A model generated the notes under the pieces. It saw only the letters and a list, made by a program, of their open reading frames with translations, was not told where the DNA came from and made no database searches. The translations under genes were made by a program, and so were the position numbers. Shown piece after piece: positions 36,921 to 46,208 of a DNA stretch of 64,000 nt. Every line of letters begins with the position of its first letter. Position 1 is the stretch's first letter. This DNA is from Verrucomicrobiaceae bacterium (GTDB taxonomy: Bacteria > Verrucomicrobiota > Verrucomicrobiia > Verrucomicrobiales > Verrucomicrobiaceae), in contig JAIXZA010000084.1 in the NCBI GenBank assembly GCA_027489965.1, forward strand, positions 18,225 through 82,224, written 5' to 3'.

Positions 36921-38522
36921 ATGCGTTTTTTACTCCTCTTCCTCTTGGCTGCTGCTGCTCTTTCTTTGAACGCTGCGGACAAAGCTCAATCCGCAGCTGC
37001 TGATCTCGGATCGGTTAAAGTCATCATGCTAAAGACCATGACCGCTCAGATGAAGTATGACGAGAATGAGATCATTGTCCGCCCAGGTGAAAAAGTAAAA
37101 ATCGTCTTTGAAAATGGTGACGATCTTCCGCATAACCTCGTTTTTTGTCAGCCCGGCACTGATACGATGACGATGGCCATGAAGCAGATGGAAAAGCCTG
37201 AGGAGGCTATCAAGCGCAACTGGTTGCCCGACGATAAAAGCATCTGGCTGCATTCCAAAATGCTCAATCCGCACGAAAAAGAGGAGCTCATTTTCACCGC
37301 TCCAGCGAAGACAGGTGACTATCCTTATGTCTGCACTTTCCCAGGCCATGCCTTAACCATGAACGGTAAATTGAAGGTCATACCAATGGGTCAGGGGCTG
37401 AAGGAATTGAAGTTCGCTTTGTTCCTTGGGAATTGGAAGAGGTTGCCTGATTTTTCAAAACTTAAACCGCATCGTGAAGGGCTTGTTCCAGACAATTTGA
37501 TCGACATCAAATTGGACGATTACAAAAATGAGTTTGGTGTGGTTTTCACCGGTAAGATTCATGCGCCACGCAAGGGTAGCTATCGCTTCTACATCGCGGG
37601 TGATGATGGTGTGCGTCTTTTGATTGATGGGAAGAAAGTTGTTGAATATGACGGTATTCACCCGGCGGGGACGATTAAAGAGGAATCCGTTCAGCTGAAT
37701 GAAGGCGATCACGAGTTCCGCTTTGAATATTTTCAGGCTGGCGGTCAGATCGCTGTCTTTGCGGCCTGGAAGGGAGCCAACTTTGACGTCACGCCGTTAT
37801 CTGCGTGGCGGCCGGATGGCTGGGAGAAAGGCGCTAAGGCCAAGAAGAAAGCCGACTACGCCCCCATCCCCATCTTGGTCGCTGGAGAGCCAGTGATTTA
37901 TCGCAACTTTATTCAAGGAGCTGGTAATCGTGCGATCGGAGTAGGTTATCCTGGGGGGATTAATATCGCGTGGAGCGCAGAGAGTATGAATCTAGCGCTG
38001 CTTTGGAAGGGGGCGTTCATGGATGCGTCACTGCACTGGAATTCCCGTGGCGGCGGCTACCAGGCGCCTATGGGATATGATGTCTTAAAGCCTACAGGTG
38101 AAGTGACTCCAGCTTTCTTCGTTGCTGAGAAACCTGATGCTGTATGGCCTGTTTGGGAAAAGACCAAACGTTACGAAGGCTTTGCCTGGAAGGGGTACAC
38201 CTTGGATGCCAAGCGCAGTCCGACCTTTCGCTATAGCTGGCAGGGCGCGGAGATCGAAGAAAGCTTCTCAGCCAGTGGTGATGGAAATAAGCCCGGAGGT
38301 AATCCAACACTGATTCGCAGCATTAAGATCACAGGTAGCCTGCCTGCAAACGCCTGGTATCGCCTTGGTGCAGGCGCTTTTGAAGAGAAAGAGGGTCGCT
38401 TTGTGGCTAAAGACCGCTTGCCATACAGTATCATCGCAGAAGGCGCACAGATGGCGGGCCAAAACCTTGTTATCCCTGCCAAAGCGGGAACCCTGACGAT
38501 CACTTACCAGTGGGCTCAATAA
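36921..38522 (+). CDS. Azurin-like copper protein fused to a PA14 domain
   Basis: A 533-residue exported protein. After the signal peptide (about residues 1-20) an azurin/plastocyanin-type domain covers about residues 25-155. The copper ligands are visible: His in LPHNLVF, then Cys, His and Met in CTFPGHALTM, with the same spacing as azurin. A PA14-like domain follows at about residues 190-300 (YRFYIAGDDGVRLLIDGKK), a fold that often binds sugars. The last 210 residues contain no motif I know. The likely role is extracytoplasmic electron transfer near a bound carbohydrate. The next gene encodes a possible redox propeller protein and begins 20 bp later. Confidence 0.82.
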   Translation: MRFLLLFLLAAAALSLNAADKAQSAAADLGSVKVIMLKTMTAQMKYDENEIIVRPGEKVKIVFENGDDLPHNLVFCQPGTDTMTMAMKQMEKPEEAIKRNWLPDDKSIWLHSKMLNPHEKEELIFTAPAKTGDYPYVCTFPGHALTMNGKLKVIPMGQGLKELKFALFLGNWKRLPDFSKLKPHREGLVPDNLIDIKLDDYKNEFGVVFTGKIHAPRKGSYRFYIAGDDGVRLLIDGKKVVEYDGIHPAGTIKEESVQLNEGDHEFRFEYFQAGGQIAVFAAWKGANFDVTPLSAWRPDGWEKGAKAKKKADYAPIPILVAGEPVIYRNFIQGAGNRAIGVGYPGGINIAWSAESMNLALLWKGAFMDASLHWNSRGGGYQAPMGYDVLKPTGEVTPAFFVAEKPDAVWPVWEKTKRYEGFAWKGYTLDAKRSPTFRYSWQGAEIEESFSASGDGNKPGGNPTLIRSIKITGSLPANAWYRLGAGAFEEKEGRFVAKDRLPYSIIAEGAQMAGQNLVIPAKAGTLTITYQWAQ

Positions 38523-38542
38523 TTCTCTGCCATCGCATTTTC

Positions 38543-40051
38543 ATGAAACCTTTTTCGCTCTTTTTTGCTCTTTGCTCATCGCTATTGGCTGCCGATCCAG
38601 TCGAGTCTGATTTTTACAAGATCACCACGTTTGAGACACCGAAGGAAACCGCCCTAGAAGTCGGCTCCATCGACTTGCTGCCAGATGGCAGGCTCATCAT
38701 GGGCACACGTCGTGGTGAAATCTGGACGGTTAGTGGAGCTGGCAGCACTGACCCATCGGCGGTCAGTTACAAGCTCTATGCCAGTGGTTTGCATGAGGTG
38801 CTCGGAATTGCTTACAACCCGAAGGATAAAAACATTTATGCGACCACACGCTATGAGGTCACTCGATTGCGGGATGTGGATGGTGATGGCCGTGCTGATG
38901 TCTTTGATAACGTCAGTGATGCCTGGGGAGTCTCAGGTGACTATCATGAATACGCCATTGGCTCACGTTTCGATAAAGCAGGGGATCTATGGGTGACACT
39001 CTGCCTGACGGGTTCATTCAGCAGCGTGACCCCGTTTCGTGGTTGGGCGCTACGAATCAAACCAGACGGCACCATGGTGCCTACCTGCAGTGGTATTCGC
39101 AGCCCAGGTGGTCTTGGTTTTGATGCCGAAGGAGAAGTTTATTATGCAGACAATCAGGGCCCATGGCATGGCTCATGCACCCTACAGCACCTTGTCCCAG
39201 GCTCATTTCAAGGTCATCCAGGTGGCAATGAATGGTATGCGCTGGCGCCCAATATGGGACCAAGACCAATTGATCCCAGCCCGGAAAATTACCAGGGTGA
39301 TCATAAACGCGGAGAGGCGCGCGTGGGTGGAGATCCAGGCCGCATGGTCAAAGAGCGTGAGCGCATCAAGCAACTGCTGCCACCAGCCGTGTATCTGGTG
39401 CATGGAAAGATCGGGAACTCAGCCTCCGCCATTATTTGTGATACCAGTGCCGGGAAATTCGGTCCTTTCATGAATCAGCTTTTTATCGCTGATCAATCTC
39501 ATAGCAATCTGAGTCGTGTCTTTTTAGAAACTGTTAATGGTATCAAACAGGGGGTTGTCTTTCCCTTTCGCTTAGGTTTTGCCAGCGGTCTCATTGGTGG
39601 GCGTATGGATGGAGAAGGTCGCATCTTTGCGGGCGGCAGTGATCGCGGCTGGGGGGCTCGTGGTGGTAAGCCTTATTGCTTTGAAAAATGTGAATGGACC
39701 GGTAAGACACCCTTTGAGGTACATGAAATGCGCGCAAAACCGGACGGCTTTGAACTGACCTTCACCCAGCCGATCGATGCAAAAACGGCAGGTGATCTGA
39801 AAAGCTACTCCATGCGCGAGTTTACCTATGCCTACCGGGAAGCCTATGGTGGTGATGAGATCGATGAAATCCTGCCAACCATCACCGCTGCCGAAGTCGG
39901 CGCTGATGGTCGATCGGTACGCCTCAAGATTTCACCGCTCACCAAGGGCCACATCCACGAACTGCATTTTGAAGGTGTCAAAAACACAGCTGGTCATCCA
40001 TTGCTGCACACGGTCGGCTATTACACGCTGAATGAGATTCCAGGGAAGTAA
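38543..40051 (+). CDS. Secreted beta-propeller protein of PVC dehydrogenase type
   Basis: A 502-residue exported protein starting at ATG 38543 (MKPFSLFFALCSS). The signal peptide is followed by a six-bladed beta-propeller of the soluble glucose dehydrogenase/NHL-like type: LLPDGRLIMGTRRGEIW, LGIAYNPKDKNIY, LRDVDGDGRADVF, SPGGLGFDAEGEVYYADNQG and RMDGEGRIFAGG. Asp-rich calcium-like loops are present. No CxxCH heme motif is found, unlike the longer relative at 43.2 kb. It probably forms an operon with the azurin-PA14 gene, whose stop is 20 bp upstream. Confidence 0.7.
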   Translation: MKPFSLFFALCSSLLAADPVESDFYKITTFETPKETALEVGSIDLLPDGRLIMGTRRGEIWTVSGAGSTDPSAVSYKLYASGLHEVLGIAYNPKDKNIYATTRYEVTRLRDVDGDGRADVFDNVSDAWGVSGDYHEYAIGSRFDKAGDLWVTLCLTGSFSSVTPFRGWALRIKPDGTMVPTCSGIRSPGGLGFDAEGEVYYADNQGPWHGSCTLQHLVPGSFQGHPGGNEWYALAPNMGPRPIDPSPENYQGDHKRGEARVGGDPGRMVKERERIKQLLPPAVYLVHGKIGNSASAIICDTSAGKFGPFMNQLFIADQSHSNLSRVFLETVNGIKQGVVFPFRLGFASGLIGGRMDGEGRIFAGGSDRGWGARGGKPYCFEKCEWTGKTPFEVHEMRAKPDGFELTFTQPIDAKTAGDLKSYSMREFTYAYREAYGGDEIDEILPTITAAEVGADGRSVRLKISPLTKGHIHELHFEGVKNTAGHPLLHTVGYYTLNEIPGK

Positions 40052-40056
40052 CGGCA

Positions 40057-41520
40057 TCAGGTTCCACAGAAAGTTTGATAGCCACATGAGCCTGATTCAG
40101 CTGGGCGGCTGTATTCCGGAATGCTTAAGGTGTGATCAAAGGGCTTACCTAGCACTTCGAGCAGGCGGTGCATGACACTGAGGTCTGCTTTGTCTGACGC
40201 AGCTGAGAGGGCTTCTTCGACTTTGTGATTCCTAGGGATGTAGACCGGATTGTGTTTCTGCATCAATTGCAAAGAGTCACTCATGGATTGCTGCTGGTGA
40301 CTGAGGCGCTTGATCCAGCGCTGATACCACGATGTAAATTCGGGTTCTTCACTGACTGGCTTTCCCTGGCTCAAAGTTACAAAGGTGGTGGTATAGTCGG
40401 CTTGGGAGGCTTGCATCCATTCTAGCAGTGCTTGAATCAGTGCGCTGTCTTCGGCTTCTTCGGTGAAGAGTCCTAATTTGGATCTCATGCCTGCCAACCA
40501 ATGCTTCTGAAAACGGCTTTGAAAGCTATGAATGGCTTCGTTAGCTCTCTCGATCGCCTTTTTTTCATTTTCATCCAGAAGGGGTAACAAGGCTTCGGCT
40601 AGGCGAGCTAGATTCCATTGGGCAATGTGTGGCTGATTGCCGTAGGCATAGCGGCCATTGCGGTCAATGGAGCTGAAGACGGTCTCTGGATCATAGACAT
40701 CCATGAAGGCGCAGGGGCCATAGTCGATGGTTTCCCCGCAGATGGCCATGTTATCTGTGTTCATGACGCCATGAATGAATCCGACATGCATCCATTTGGC
40801 GATCAATGCCGCTTGTCGTTCCATGATGGATTCAAAGAAGCGCAGATAGATTTGTTCGACACCTGCCACTTCTGGGTAGTGACGCTGGATGGTGTAGTCT
40901 GCTAAGGCTTGAAGCTCTTCTTTGCTGCCTCTTGCTGCAGCCCATTCAAAGGTGCCGACTCGGATGTGGCTGGCTGCCACGCGTGTCAGGACAGCTCCTG
41001 GGAGCGGTTCCATTCTACGAACGATTTCTCCCGTGGTAGCTACGGCAAGGCTGCGCGTTGTTGGGATGCCGAGAGCATGCATCGCCTCACTAATGATGTA
41101 CTCCCGCAGCATCGGGCCTAATCCAGCGCGCCCGTCGCCACTGCGTGAAAAGGGCGTCGGTCCTGAGCCTTTGAGCTGAATGTCAAAACGTTCGCCTTTG
41201 GGAGTGATCTGTTCACCCAGAAGAATTGCGCGGCCATCGCCCAGCGCCGTAAAGTGCCCATATTGATGTCCAGCATAGGCTTGGGCCAGCGGTGCTGATC
41301 CCGTCGGTAGCATGTTCCCCACAAACAAGGAGGCATTCTCTTTTAATACCTCAGCCTTGAGCCCGAGTTCCATGGCCAGCGGCTGATTGAAAATCACGAA
41401 ATTGGCCTGTCGAACAGGAACCGGCAGAGTGGATCGGTGAAAGAGCTTGGGCAATCCAGCATACGAATGCTCCAGATTCCAACCTGCTGTTTCATGAAAG
41501 TTGTCTGAGAGAATCGACAT
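40057..41520 (-). CDS. selO: SelO-family protein AMPylator
   Basis: A 487-residue protein of the UPF0061/YdiU family. Characterised SelO proteins have an inverted kinase fold and transfer AMP to target proteins. Conserved stretches include AYAGHQYGHFTALGDGRA, LKGSGPTPFSRSGDGRAGLG, IPTTRSLAVATTGE and HGVMNTDNM followed by DYGPCAFMD. The C-terminus ends in SGSCGYQTFCGT, with Cys where some relatives carry selenocysteine. The gene converges with the propeller gene, 5 bp apart, and is followed upstream by sufE on the same strand. Confidence 0.92.
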   Translation of the reverse strand: MSILSDNFHETAGWNLEHSYAGLPKLFHRSTLPVPVRQANFVIFNQPLAMELGLKAEVLKENASLFVGNMLPTGSAPLAQAYAGHQYGHFTALGDGRAILLGEQITPKGERFDIQLKGSGPTPFSRSGDGRAGLGPMLREYIISEAMHALGIPTTRSLAVATTGEIVRRMEPLPGAVLTRVAASHIRVGTFEWAAARGSKEELQALADYTIQRHYPEVAGVEQIYLRFFESIMERQAALIAKWMHVGFIHGVMNTDNMAICGETIDYGPCAFMDVYDPETVFSSIDRNGRYAYGNQPHIAQWNLARLAEALLPLLDENEKKAIERANEAIHSFQSRFQKHWLAGMRSKLGLFTEEAEDSALIQALLEWMQASQADYTTTFVTLSQGKPVSEEPEFTSWYQRWIKRLSHQQQSMSDSLQLMQKHNPVYIPRNHKVEEALSAASDKADLSVMHRLLEVLGKPFDHTLSIPEYSRPAESGSCGYQTFCGT

Positions 41521-41543
41521 GCAATGGATGAGGTGCGGGCGGA

Positions 41544-42011
41544 CTAGGCCTGAGCTTGCAGGGCAAAGGCATGAATCGTCCGCAGCATGCTACTCAGGCC
41601 AGATTGACGTGAGGGCGATAAAAGCTGTGCCACCCCACTATGCGCCAGTTCTTGTGGATCAAAGGCCAAGATTTCGGCAGGGGTCGCATTCTGATAAAAA
41701 TCACAGATCAGGGCTGCCACGCCTTTAGAGATCAGGGCTTCGGCATCCATGTGGAAGTGGGCGTGGCCCTCCCGCAGTTCGGGTTTTACCCAGAGACGTG
41801 AGATGCACCCGGCGAGCAGGTTTTCTTCCACTCGAAATTCTTCAGGCATCGCGGGATAACGGCGTCCTAGGTTCATGAGGTGCATGAGGCGCTCCTCAGC
41901 ATTGGGCAATAGCTCAAATGTTTCTTTTAACTCTGCGGACTTGGCGTAGAGGCGTGTGGATTGGCTGTCAGGAGTCATTTCAATCAAGGAAGCGTCTGTT
42001 TTAGCATCCAA
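41544..42011 (-). CDS. sufE: SufE-family cysteine desulfuration protein
   Basis: A 155-residue cytosolic protein. SufE accepts sulfur from the desulfurase SufS on a single Cys and passes it to the iron-sulfur scaffold. The conserved sequence NLLAGCISRLWVKPE holds that Cys, and LISKGVAALICDFY and LSPSRQSGLSSML match the family ends. No sufS or sufBCD is adjacent. selO follows 23 bp downstream on the same strand, so the two may be co-transcribed. Confidence 0.88.
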   Translation of the reverse strand: MDAKTDASLIEMTPDSQSTRLYAKSAELKETFELLPNAEERLMHLMNLGRRYPAMPEEFRVEENLLAGCISRLWVKPELREGHAHFHMDAEALISKGVAALICDFYQNATPAEILAFDPQELAHSGVAQLLSPSRQSGLSSMLRTIHAFALQAQA

Positions 42012-42148
42012 TTACGCTTCTAGCCAGTAGTCCTGTTTGTTTTTGAATAGAATAACATCGCGAGAACTTCGTCCTGAACGTAAAAAGAAATGTGTCCGCC
42101 GAATCGCCTTGTAGTCTGAATCTGCACAATTATGCCAAGCATGATATT

Positions 42149-42337
42149 ATGCCGTGTTCGTTATGTGAGGACACTTTCGTCTGTCTCTGCAACCGCGCTG
42201 CTGATTGTCCCTGTGCCCAGGTGAATCTGTCTCGGGATGAAGCCGAGTGGATTGGCTGGCAGACGGATGGTGAATGCATCTGCATTGCCTGTTTATTAAG
42301 GCTCCGCAGCGAAGCTCGCGAGAAGCTGGGTGCTTGA
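42149..42337 (+). CDS. Cysteine-rich CWC-family small protein
   Basis: A 62-residue protein from ATG 42149 (MPCSLCEDTFVCLC). Eight cysteines lie in the CWC arrangement: CSLC, CLC and CPC in the first part, then CICIAC near the end. These likely bind zinc. The frame extends upstream to 42092 but without the conserved start. Function of the CWC family is unknown. It lies just before rpe and may share its transcript. Confidence 0.65.
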   Translation: MPCSLCEDTFVCLCNRAADCPCAQVNLSRDEAEWIGWQTDGECICIACLLRLRSEAREKLGA

Positions 42338-42392
42338 TCATGAAAAAATCGCAGTTGCAGGTTGGCTTAGCTGCGTGCTTGATCCAGTAATC

Positions 42393-43076
42393 ATGACTGC
42401 TCCGACTCACGAAACTCCCATCATTCTTCCTTCTCTGTTGGCCGCCGACTGGTCAAACGTGGGCGGCGAGGTCGCCAAAGCTGAAAGGGCAGGGGCTAAG
42501 TGGCTGCATCTGGACGTGATGGATGGTGCCTTTGTTGATAACATTTCATTCGGCCCGCAGATGATTCAGACGGTCAGAAAGTGCACCGACATGTATCTTG
42601 ATGTGCACCTCATGATGCATCGCGCAGATCATTATCTGGAGCGCTTTTTGAAAGCCGGTGCTGATAACATCACGATTCATGTGGAGGCCAATTATGACAG
42701 TTCCGTGATTGAGACCCTGAAGCGCATCCGCGCTGCGGGCAAGCACTGCGGCATCGCCCTGCACCCAAGCACGCCATTTGAGGCAGCCCTACCTTATGTT
42801 CATGACATTGATCTACTACTTGTCATGACCGTCGTGCCAGGATTTGGCGGTCAACCTTTCATGGAAAAGGAAACCATGCCAAAGCTAGCTGCTGCCCGTG
42901 ATTATCGTGATCAGCATGGCCTGAAATATCACCTGGAAGTGGATGGCGGCATCTATGTCCACACCGCTCCCATTGCGAAACAACATGGTGCCAACCTCTT
43001 TGTCTGCGGTACCTCATTCTTCGGGCCTGAGAATACGGAGAATGCAATGCAGCAGTTAAAAGACGCAGTGGTCTGA
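42393..43076 (+). CDS. rpe: Ribulose-phosphate 3-epimerase
   Basis: A 227-residue TIM-barrel enzyme interconverting ribulose 5-phosphate and xylulose 5-phosphate in the pentose phosphate pathway. ILPSLLAADWSNVG, HLDVMDGAFVDN (metal-binding His and Asp), VMTVVPGFGGQPF and LEVDGGIY are all in place. The start at ATG 42393 (MTAPTHETPII) gives the usual length. An earlier ATG lies at 42330 but overlaps the CWC gene. Confidence 0.93.
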   Translation: MTAPTHETPIILPSLLAADWSNVGGEVAKAERAGAKWLHLDVMDGAFVDNISFGPQMIQTVRKCTDMYLDVHLMMHRADHYLERFLKAGADNITIHVEANYDSSVIETLKRIRAAGKHCGIALHPSTPFEAALPYVHDIDLLLVMTVVPGFGGQPFMEKETMPKLAAARDYRDQHGLKYHLEVDGGIYVHTAPIAKQHGANLFVCGTSFFGPENTENAMQQLKDAVV

Positions 43077-43163
43077 AATTCTGGCTCGATAACAAGCTAT
43101 AAAAATACCGGAAGGAGTCATGCTTGAGCGGGAGCAGCGAGTGAACAGGACGTTGGTGTTTCT

Positions 43164-46100
43164 ATGCTGAGATTGTTTACTTCTTTGGCGTTTTTTGATC
43201 TCCTGTTGTTGACCCTGTCTGTCTCTGCGCAGCCAGCGGATGGTCTTGTGTCAAAAACCATTCATGCGGCTGCCTATGGGCCGACAAAGAATGCCGTGAG
43301 GGTGGATCCCGCGAAGGATTTGCCGCGTTATCCTGCGGTAGAGCCAAAGGATGCGGTCAAAACGTGGCAAGTGAAGAAAGGATTTAAGCTGAAGATCGCT
43401 GCCAGCGAGCCGCAGGTGCGTGACCCGATTGCGCTTTGTTTTGATGAACGCGGGCGGATGTTTGTTTGTGAAATGATCGACTACTCGGAGATGCGGGATG
43501 TTACGCCACATCTCGGCCGTATTTCAGTGCTGGAAGATGTGGATGGTGATGGGCACTTTGAAAAGAGCCAAGTCTTTGCCGACGATCTTCCTTGGCCAAC
43601 AGGTCTGATTTGGGTCAACGGTGGACTTTATGTGGGTGCCACACCCGATGTTTGGCGTTTTGAAGATCGGGATGGCGATGGCAAGGCTGAGGTTCGTGAT
43701 AAGGTATTCACGGGATTTGGCACAGGTCTGAAAATACTGAATGTGCAGGGGCTCATGAATAGTTTTCAGTGGGGCCAGGACAATCGCGTGCATGTGCTGG
43801 CAGGGGGCGGTAATCGCGGTGTGATCACCTGCTTGAAGCGCCCTGATTTGAAAGGGATCGAACTCGGCGGGAAAGATTTTTGGTTCGATCCTTTAACTCA
43901 TGAATTTGGTCTGGAAGCAGGCGGAGCTCAGTATGGGATGAGCTTTGACAACTATGGCCGGAAGTTCGCCTGCTCGAACTCGGACCACCTGCAATACTGG
44001 GTCTATGATGAACGCCTAGGTGCAACCAACCCCTATTACACGATGCCGCCTTCGCGGCAGAGTATCGCCGTGGATGGCGGTGCTGCGGAGGTTTTTCGTA
44101 TTAGTCCAGATGAGCCTTGGCGCATTATCCGCACGCGCTGGCGGATTGCCGGAGTGGTGAAGGGAGCCGTCGAAGGAGGTGGTCGAGTGAGTGGTTATTT
44201 CACTGGTGCTACGGGCACGACCATCTATCGCGGTGATGCTTATGGACCCGACTTTGTAAACAACAGCTTTACCGGCGATGCCGGAGGACAGTTGATTCAT
44301 CGAAAGGTGATTCGCTATGCAGAAGACGGTATTAATTTAGTCGGTGAACGTCCACTGGACGAGCGCGGCTTTGAGTTTGCGGCTAGCAAGGATACTTGGG
44401 TGCGTGTGGTCAATTTTGCCAATGCTCCTGACGGCTGTCTTTATGTCTGTGACATGTATCGTGAAGTGATCGAGCATCCTTGGAGTGTGCCAGATGAGAT
44501 CAAACAGCATCTGGATCTCAATAGCGGCAATGATCGTGGAAGGATCTATCGGATTGTGCCAGATCAAGGTGCCCAGCGCATTGGGCAGAAGGTCGGGCTG
44601 GATAAAGCCAGCACAGAGGAGCTGGTGAAGACACTCAGTCACTCGAACGGTTGGCATCGGGATACGGCATCGCGCTTGCTTTATGAAAAGCAGGACAAGG
44701 CAGTTGTCTCGTCCCTGAAGGAGGTGCTAAAGACAGGGGGGCTGCCTCTGGCGAAAATTCATGCACTCAATGTATTGCTTGGACTTAAGGCATTGGAGGC
44801 TGAGGCCATCACACAGGCCATGGCTGATGAGGACGCTTTTGTGCGCGAACGTGCCTTGATCTTGGCCGCACAGACTGAGCCGCTGATGTTTTCAAAATCC
44901 ATGCCAAGCCTCGTCGCTGATCCTGCACCACGGGTGAGGTTCGTCTATGCAATGCTGCTCTCCAAGCATGCAGATGCTGCCGCTCAGCAGATAGCTTTAG
45001 CGCAATCTGGTGCAGCGGATCCATGGATGATTGCTGCGGTTTTACAGGGTGTGGGTGACCATGCGGGCAAGGTGCTTGAAGGCGCTCTGAGTAGGCAACA
45101 TCTGCACATTGGGGGTGGATTCATCGAATCACTGTTCGGAATAATCGGTGAGCAGCGTGATCCTAAAGCCACTGAATATGCGTTGGCAGTATTGTCAGCG
45201 GAGAGCACTCCTGCCACACTGAGTAAAGGCGGCATCAAGGCCTTTGTCAGGGGGCTCCGTCGTACTGGTACACCCTTAGCTAAAGTCGATACTGAGGGCA
45301 AACTGGCTGCGGTTTTTTCTAAAGCTGCTGCGATGGCAGTGGATGTCCGAGTGTCCGAAGCTACGAAGCTTGATGCGATTGAGCTGCTGGCATTGGCGAC
45401 CAAGGATCAGGCGGGTGCTGCCTTGCGGGCTTGTTTGAATGCGGAAAAGATGGAGAATGTGCAGGCGGCTGCGGTAAAGGCGTTAAATGAAGTGGACGGT
45501 AAGGAAATGGGGGAGATGCTTTCTGTGTGGACGGACTTGAAGCCTAAAGCTCGTAAGGTGTTGCTCGAAACGCTGCTGGCTCGTGATGTTGGCGCATTGT
45601 CATTGCTAGCCGAGATGGGCGCAGGCCGAGGTAGACCAATACCTAGTGATCTTGCAGCTTCTCAAGTGCAGACTTTGGTGAACAACAAGAATGCCAAAAT
45701 AGCTAGCTTGGCGAAGACGGTTCTGGCCAGTGTGATCCCGCCCTCTCGTGAGGAGGTGTTAAAGACGTTTCAGCCGGCGCTATCGGCCCGAGGTAACGCC
45801 GTTGCTGGTGAACAGGTGTTTCTTTCGCGCTGCCTCGCCTGCCATGTAGCGGATGGTCAGGGCATTGAAGTCGGGCCGAACCTGGTCACGGTGAAAACCA
45901 AAGGTCGGGAAGGTTTGCTCACTGCGGTTCTGGAACCGCATAAAGAAGTGGCCTCCCAATACATCTCCTACACCATCCAGACCAAAGATGGGCAGACGCT
46001 TACCGGTCTTATATCTCAGGATGATGCGAGCAGCATGACGATTAAAATGATGGGTGGCGCTCTAATCACGGTTCAGCGCTCCAACATCCAAGGCAGTAGC

Positions 46101-46196
46101 TCGACAGGACAGAGCCTCATGCCTGAGGGCATCGAACAAGGCATGACCGTTGAGGACATGGCTGATTTGCTCACCTTCATCGAACAACTCAAATAA
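43164..46196 (+). CDS. PVC-type heme-binding dehydrogenase-like protein
   Basis: A 1010-residue exported protein of the kind restricted largely to Planctomycetes and Verrucomicrobia. After the signal peptide (about residues 1-22) comes a beta-propeller (about 60-470; ALCFDERGRMFVCEMIDY, VLEDVDGDGHFEKS, CDMYREVIEHPW). HEAT-like helical repeats cover about 480-860. A C-terminal cytochrome c-type module holds CLACH and ends in LADLLTFIEQ-like sequence. The enzyme activity of this family is not established; periplasmic oxidation of sugars or alcohols is proposed. It heads a run of four plus-strand genes with gaps of 5 to 20 bp. Confidence 0.85.
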   Translation: MLRLFTSLAFFDLLLLTLSVSAQPADGLVSKTIHAAAYGPTKNAVRVDPAKDLPRYPAVEPKDAVKTWQVKKGFKLKIAASEPQVRDPIALCFDERGRMFVCEMIDYSEMRDVTPHLGRISVLEDVDGDGHFEKSQVFADDLPWPTGLIWVNGGLYVGATPDVWRFEDRDGDGKAEVRDKVFTGFGTGLKILNVQGLMNSFQWGQDNRVHVLAGGGNRGVITCLKRPDLKGIELGGKDFWFDPLTHEFGLEAGGAQYGMSFDNYGRKFACSNSDHLQYWVYDERLGATNPYYTMPPSRQSIAVDGGAAEVFRISPDEPWRIIRTRWRIAGVVKGAVEGGGRVSGYFTGATGTTIYRGDAYGPDFVNNSFTGDAGGQLIHRKVIRYAEDGINLVGERPLDERGFEFAASKDTWVRVVNFANAPDGCLYVCDMYREVIEHPWSVPDEIKQHLDLNSGNDRGRIYRIVPDQGAQRIGQKVGLDKASTEELVKTLSHSNGWHRDTASRLLYEKQDKAVVSSLKEVLKTGGLPLAKIHALNVLLGLKALEAEAITQAMADEDAFVRERALILAAQTEPLMFSKSMPSLVADPAPRVRFVYAMLLSKHADAAAQQIALAQSGAADPWMIAAVLQGVGDHAGKVLEGALSRQHLHIGGGFIESLFGIIGEQRDPKATEYALAVLSAESTPATLSKGGIKAFVRGLRRTGTPLAKVDTEGKLAAVFSKAAAMAVDVRVSEATKLDAIELLALATKDQAGAALRACLNAEKMENVQAAAVKALNEVDGKEMGEMLSVWTDLKPKARKVLLETLLARDVGALSLLAEMGAGRGRPIPSDLAASQVQTLVNNKNAKIASLAKTVLASVIPPSREEVLKTFQPALSARGNAVAGEQVFLSRCLACHVADGQGIEVGPNLVTVKTKGREGLLTAVLEPHKEVASQYISYTIQTKDGQTLTGLISQDDASSMTIKMMGGALITVQRSNIQGSSSTGQSLMPEGIEQGMTVEDMADLLTFIEQLK

Positions 46197-46208
46197 CTCC
46201 TCCTCACC

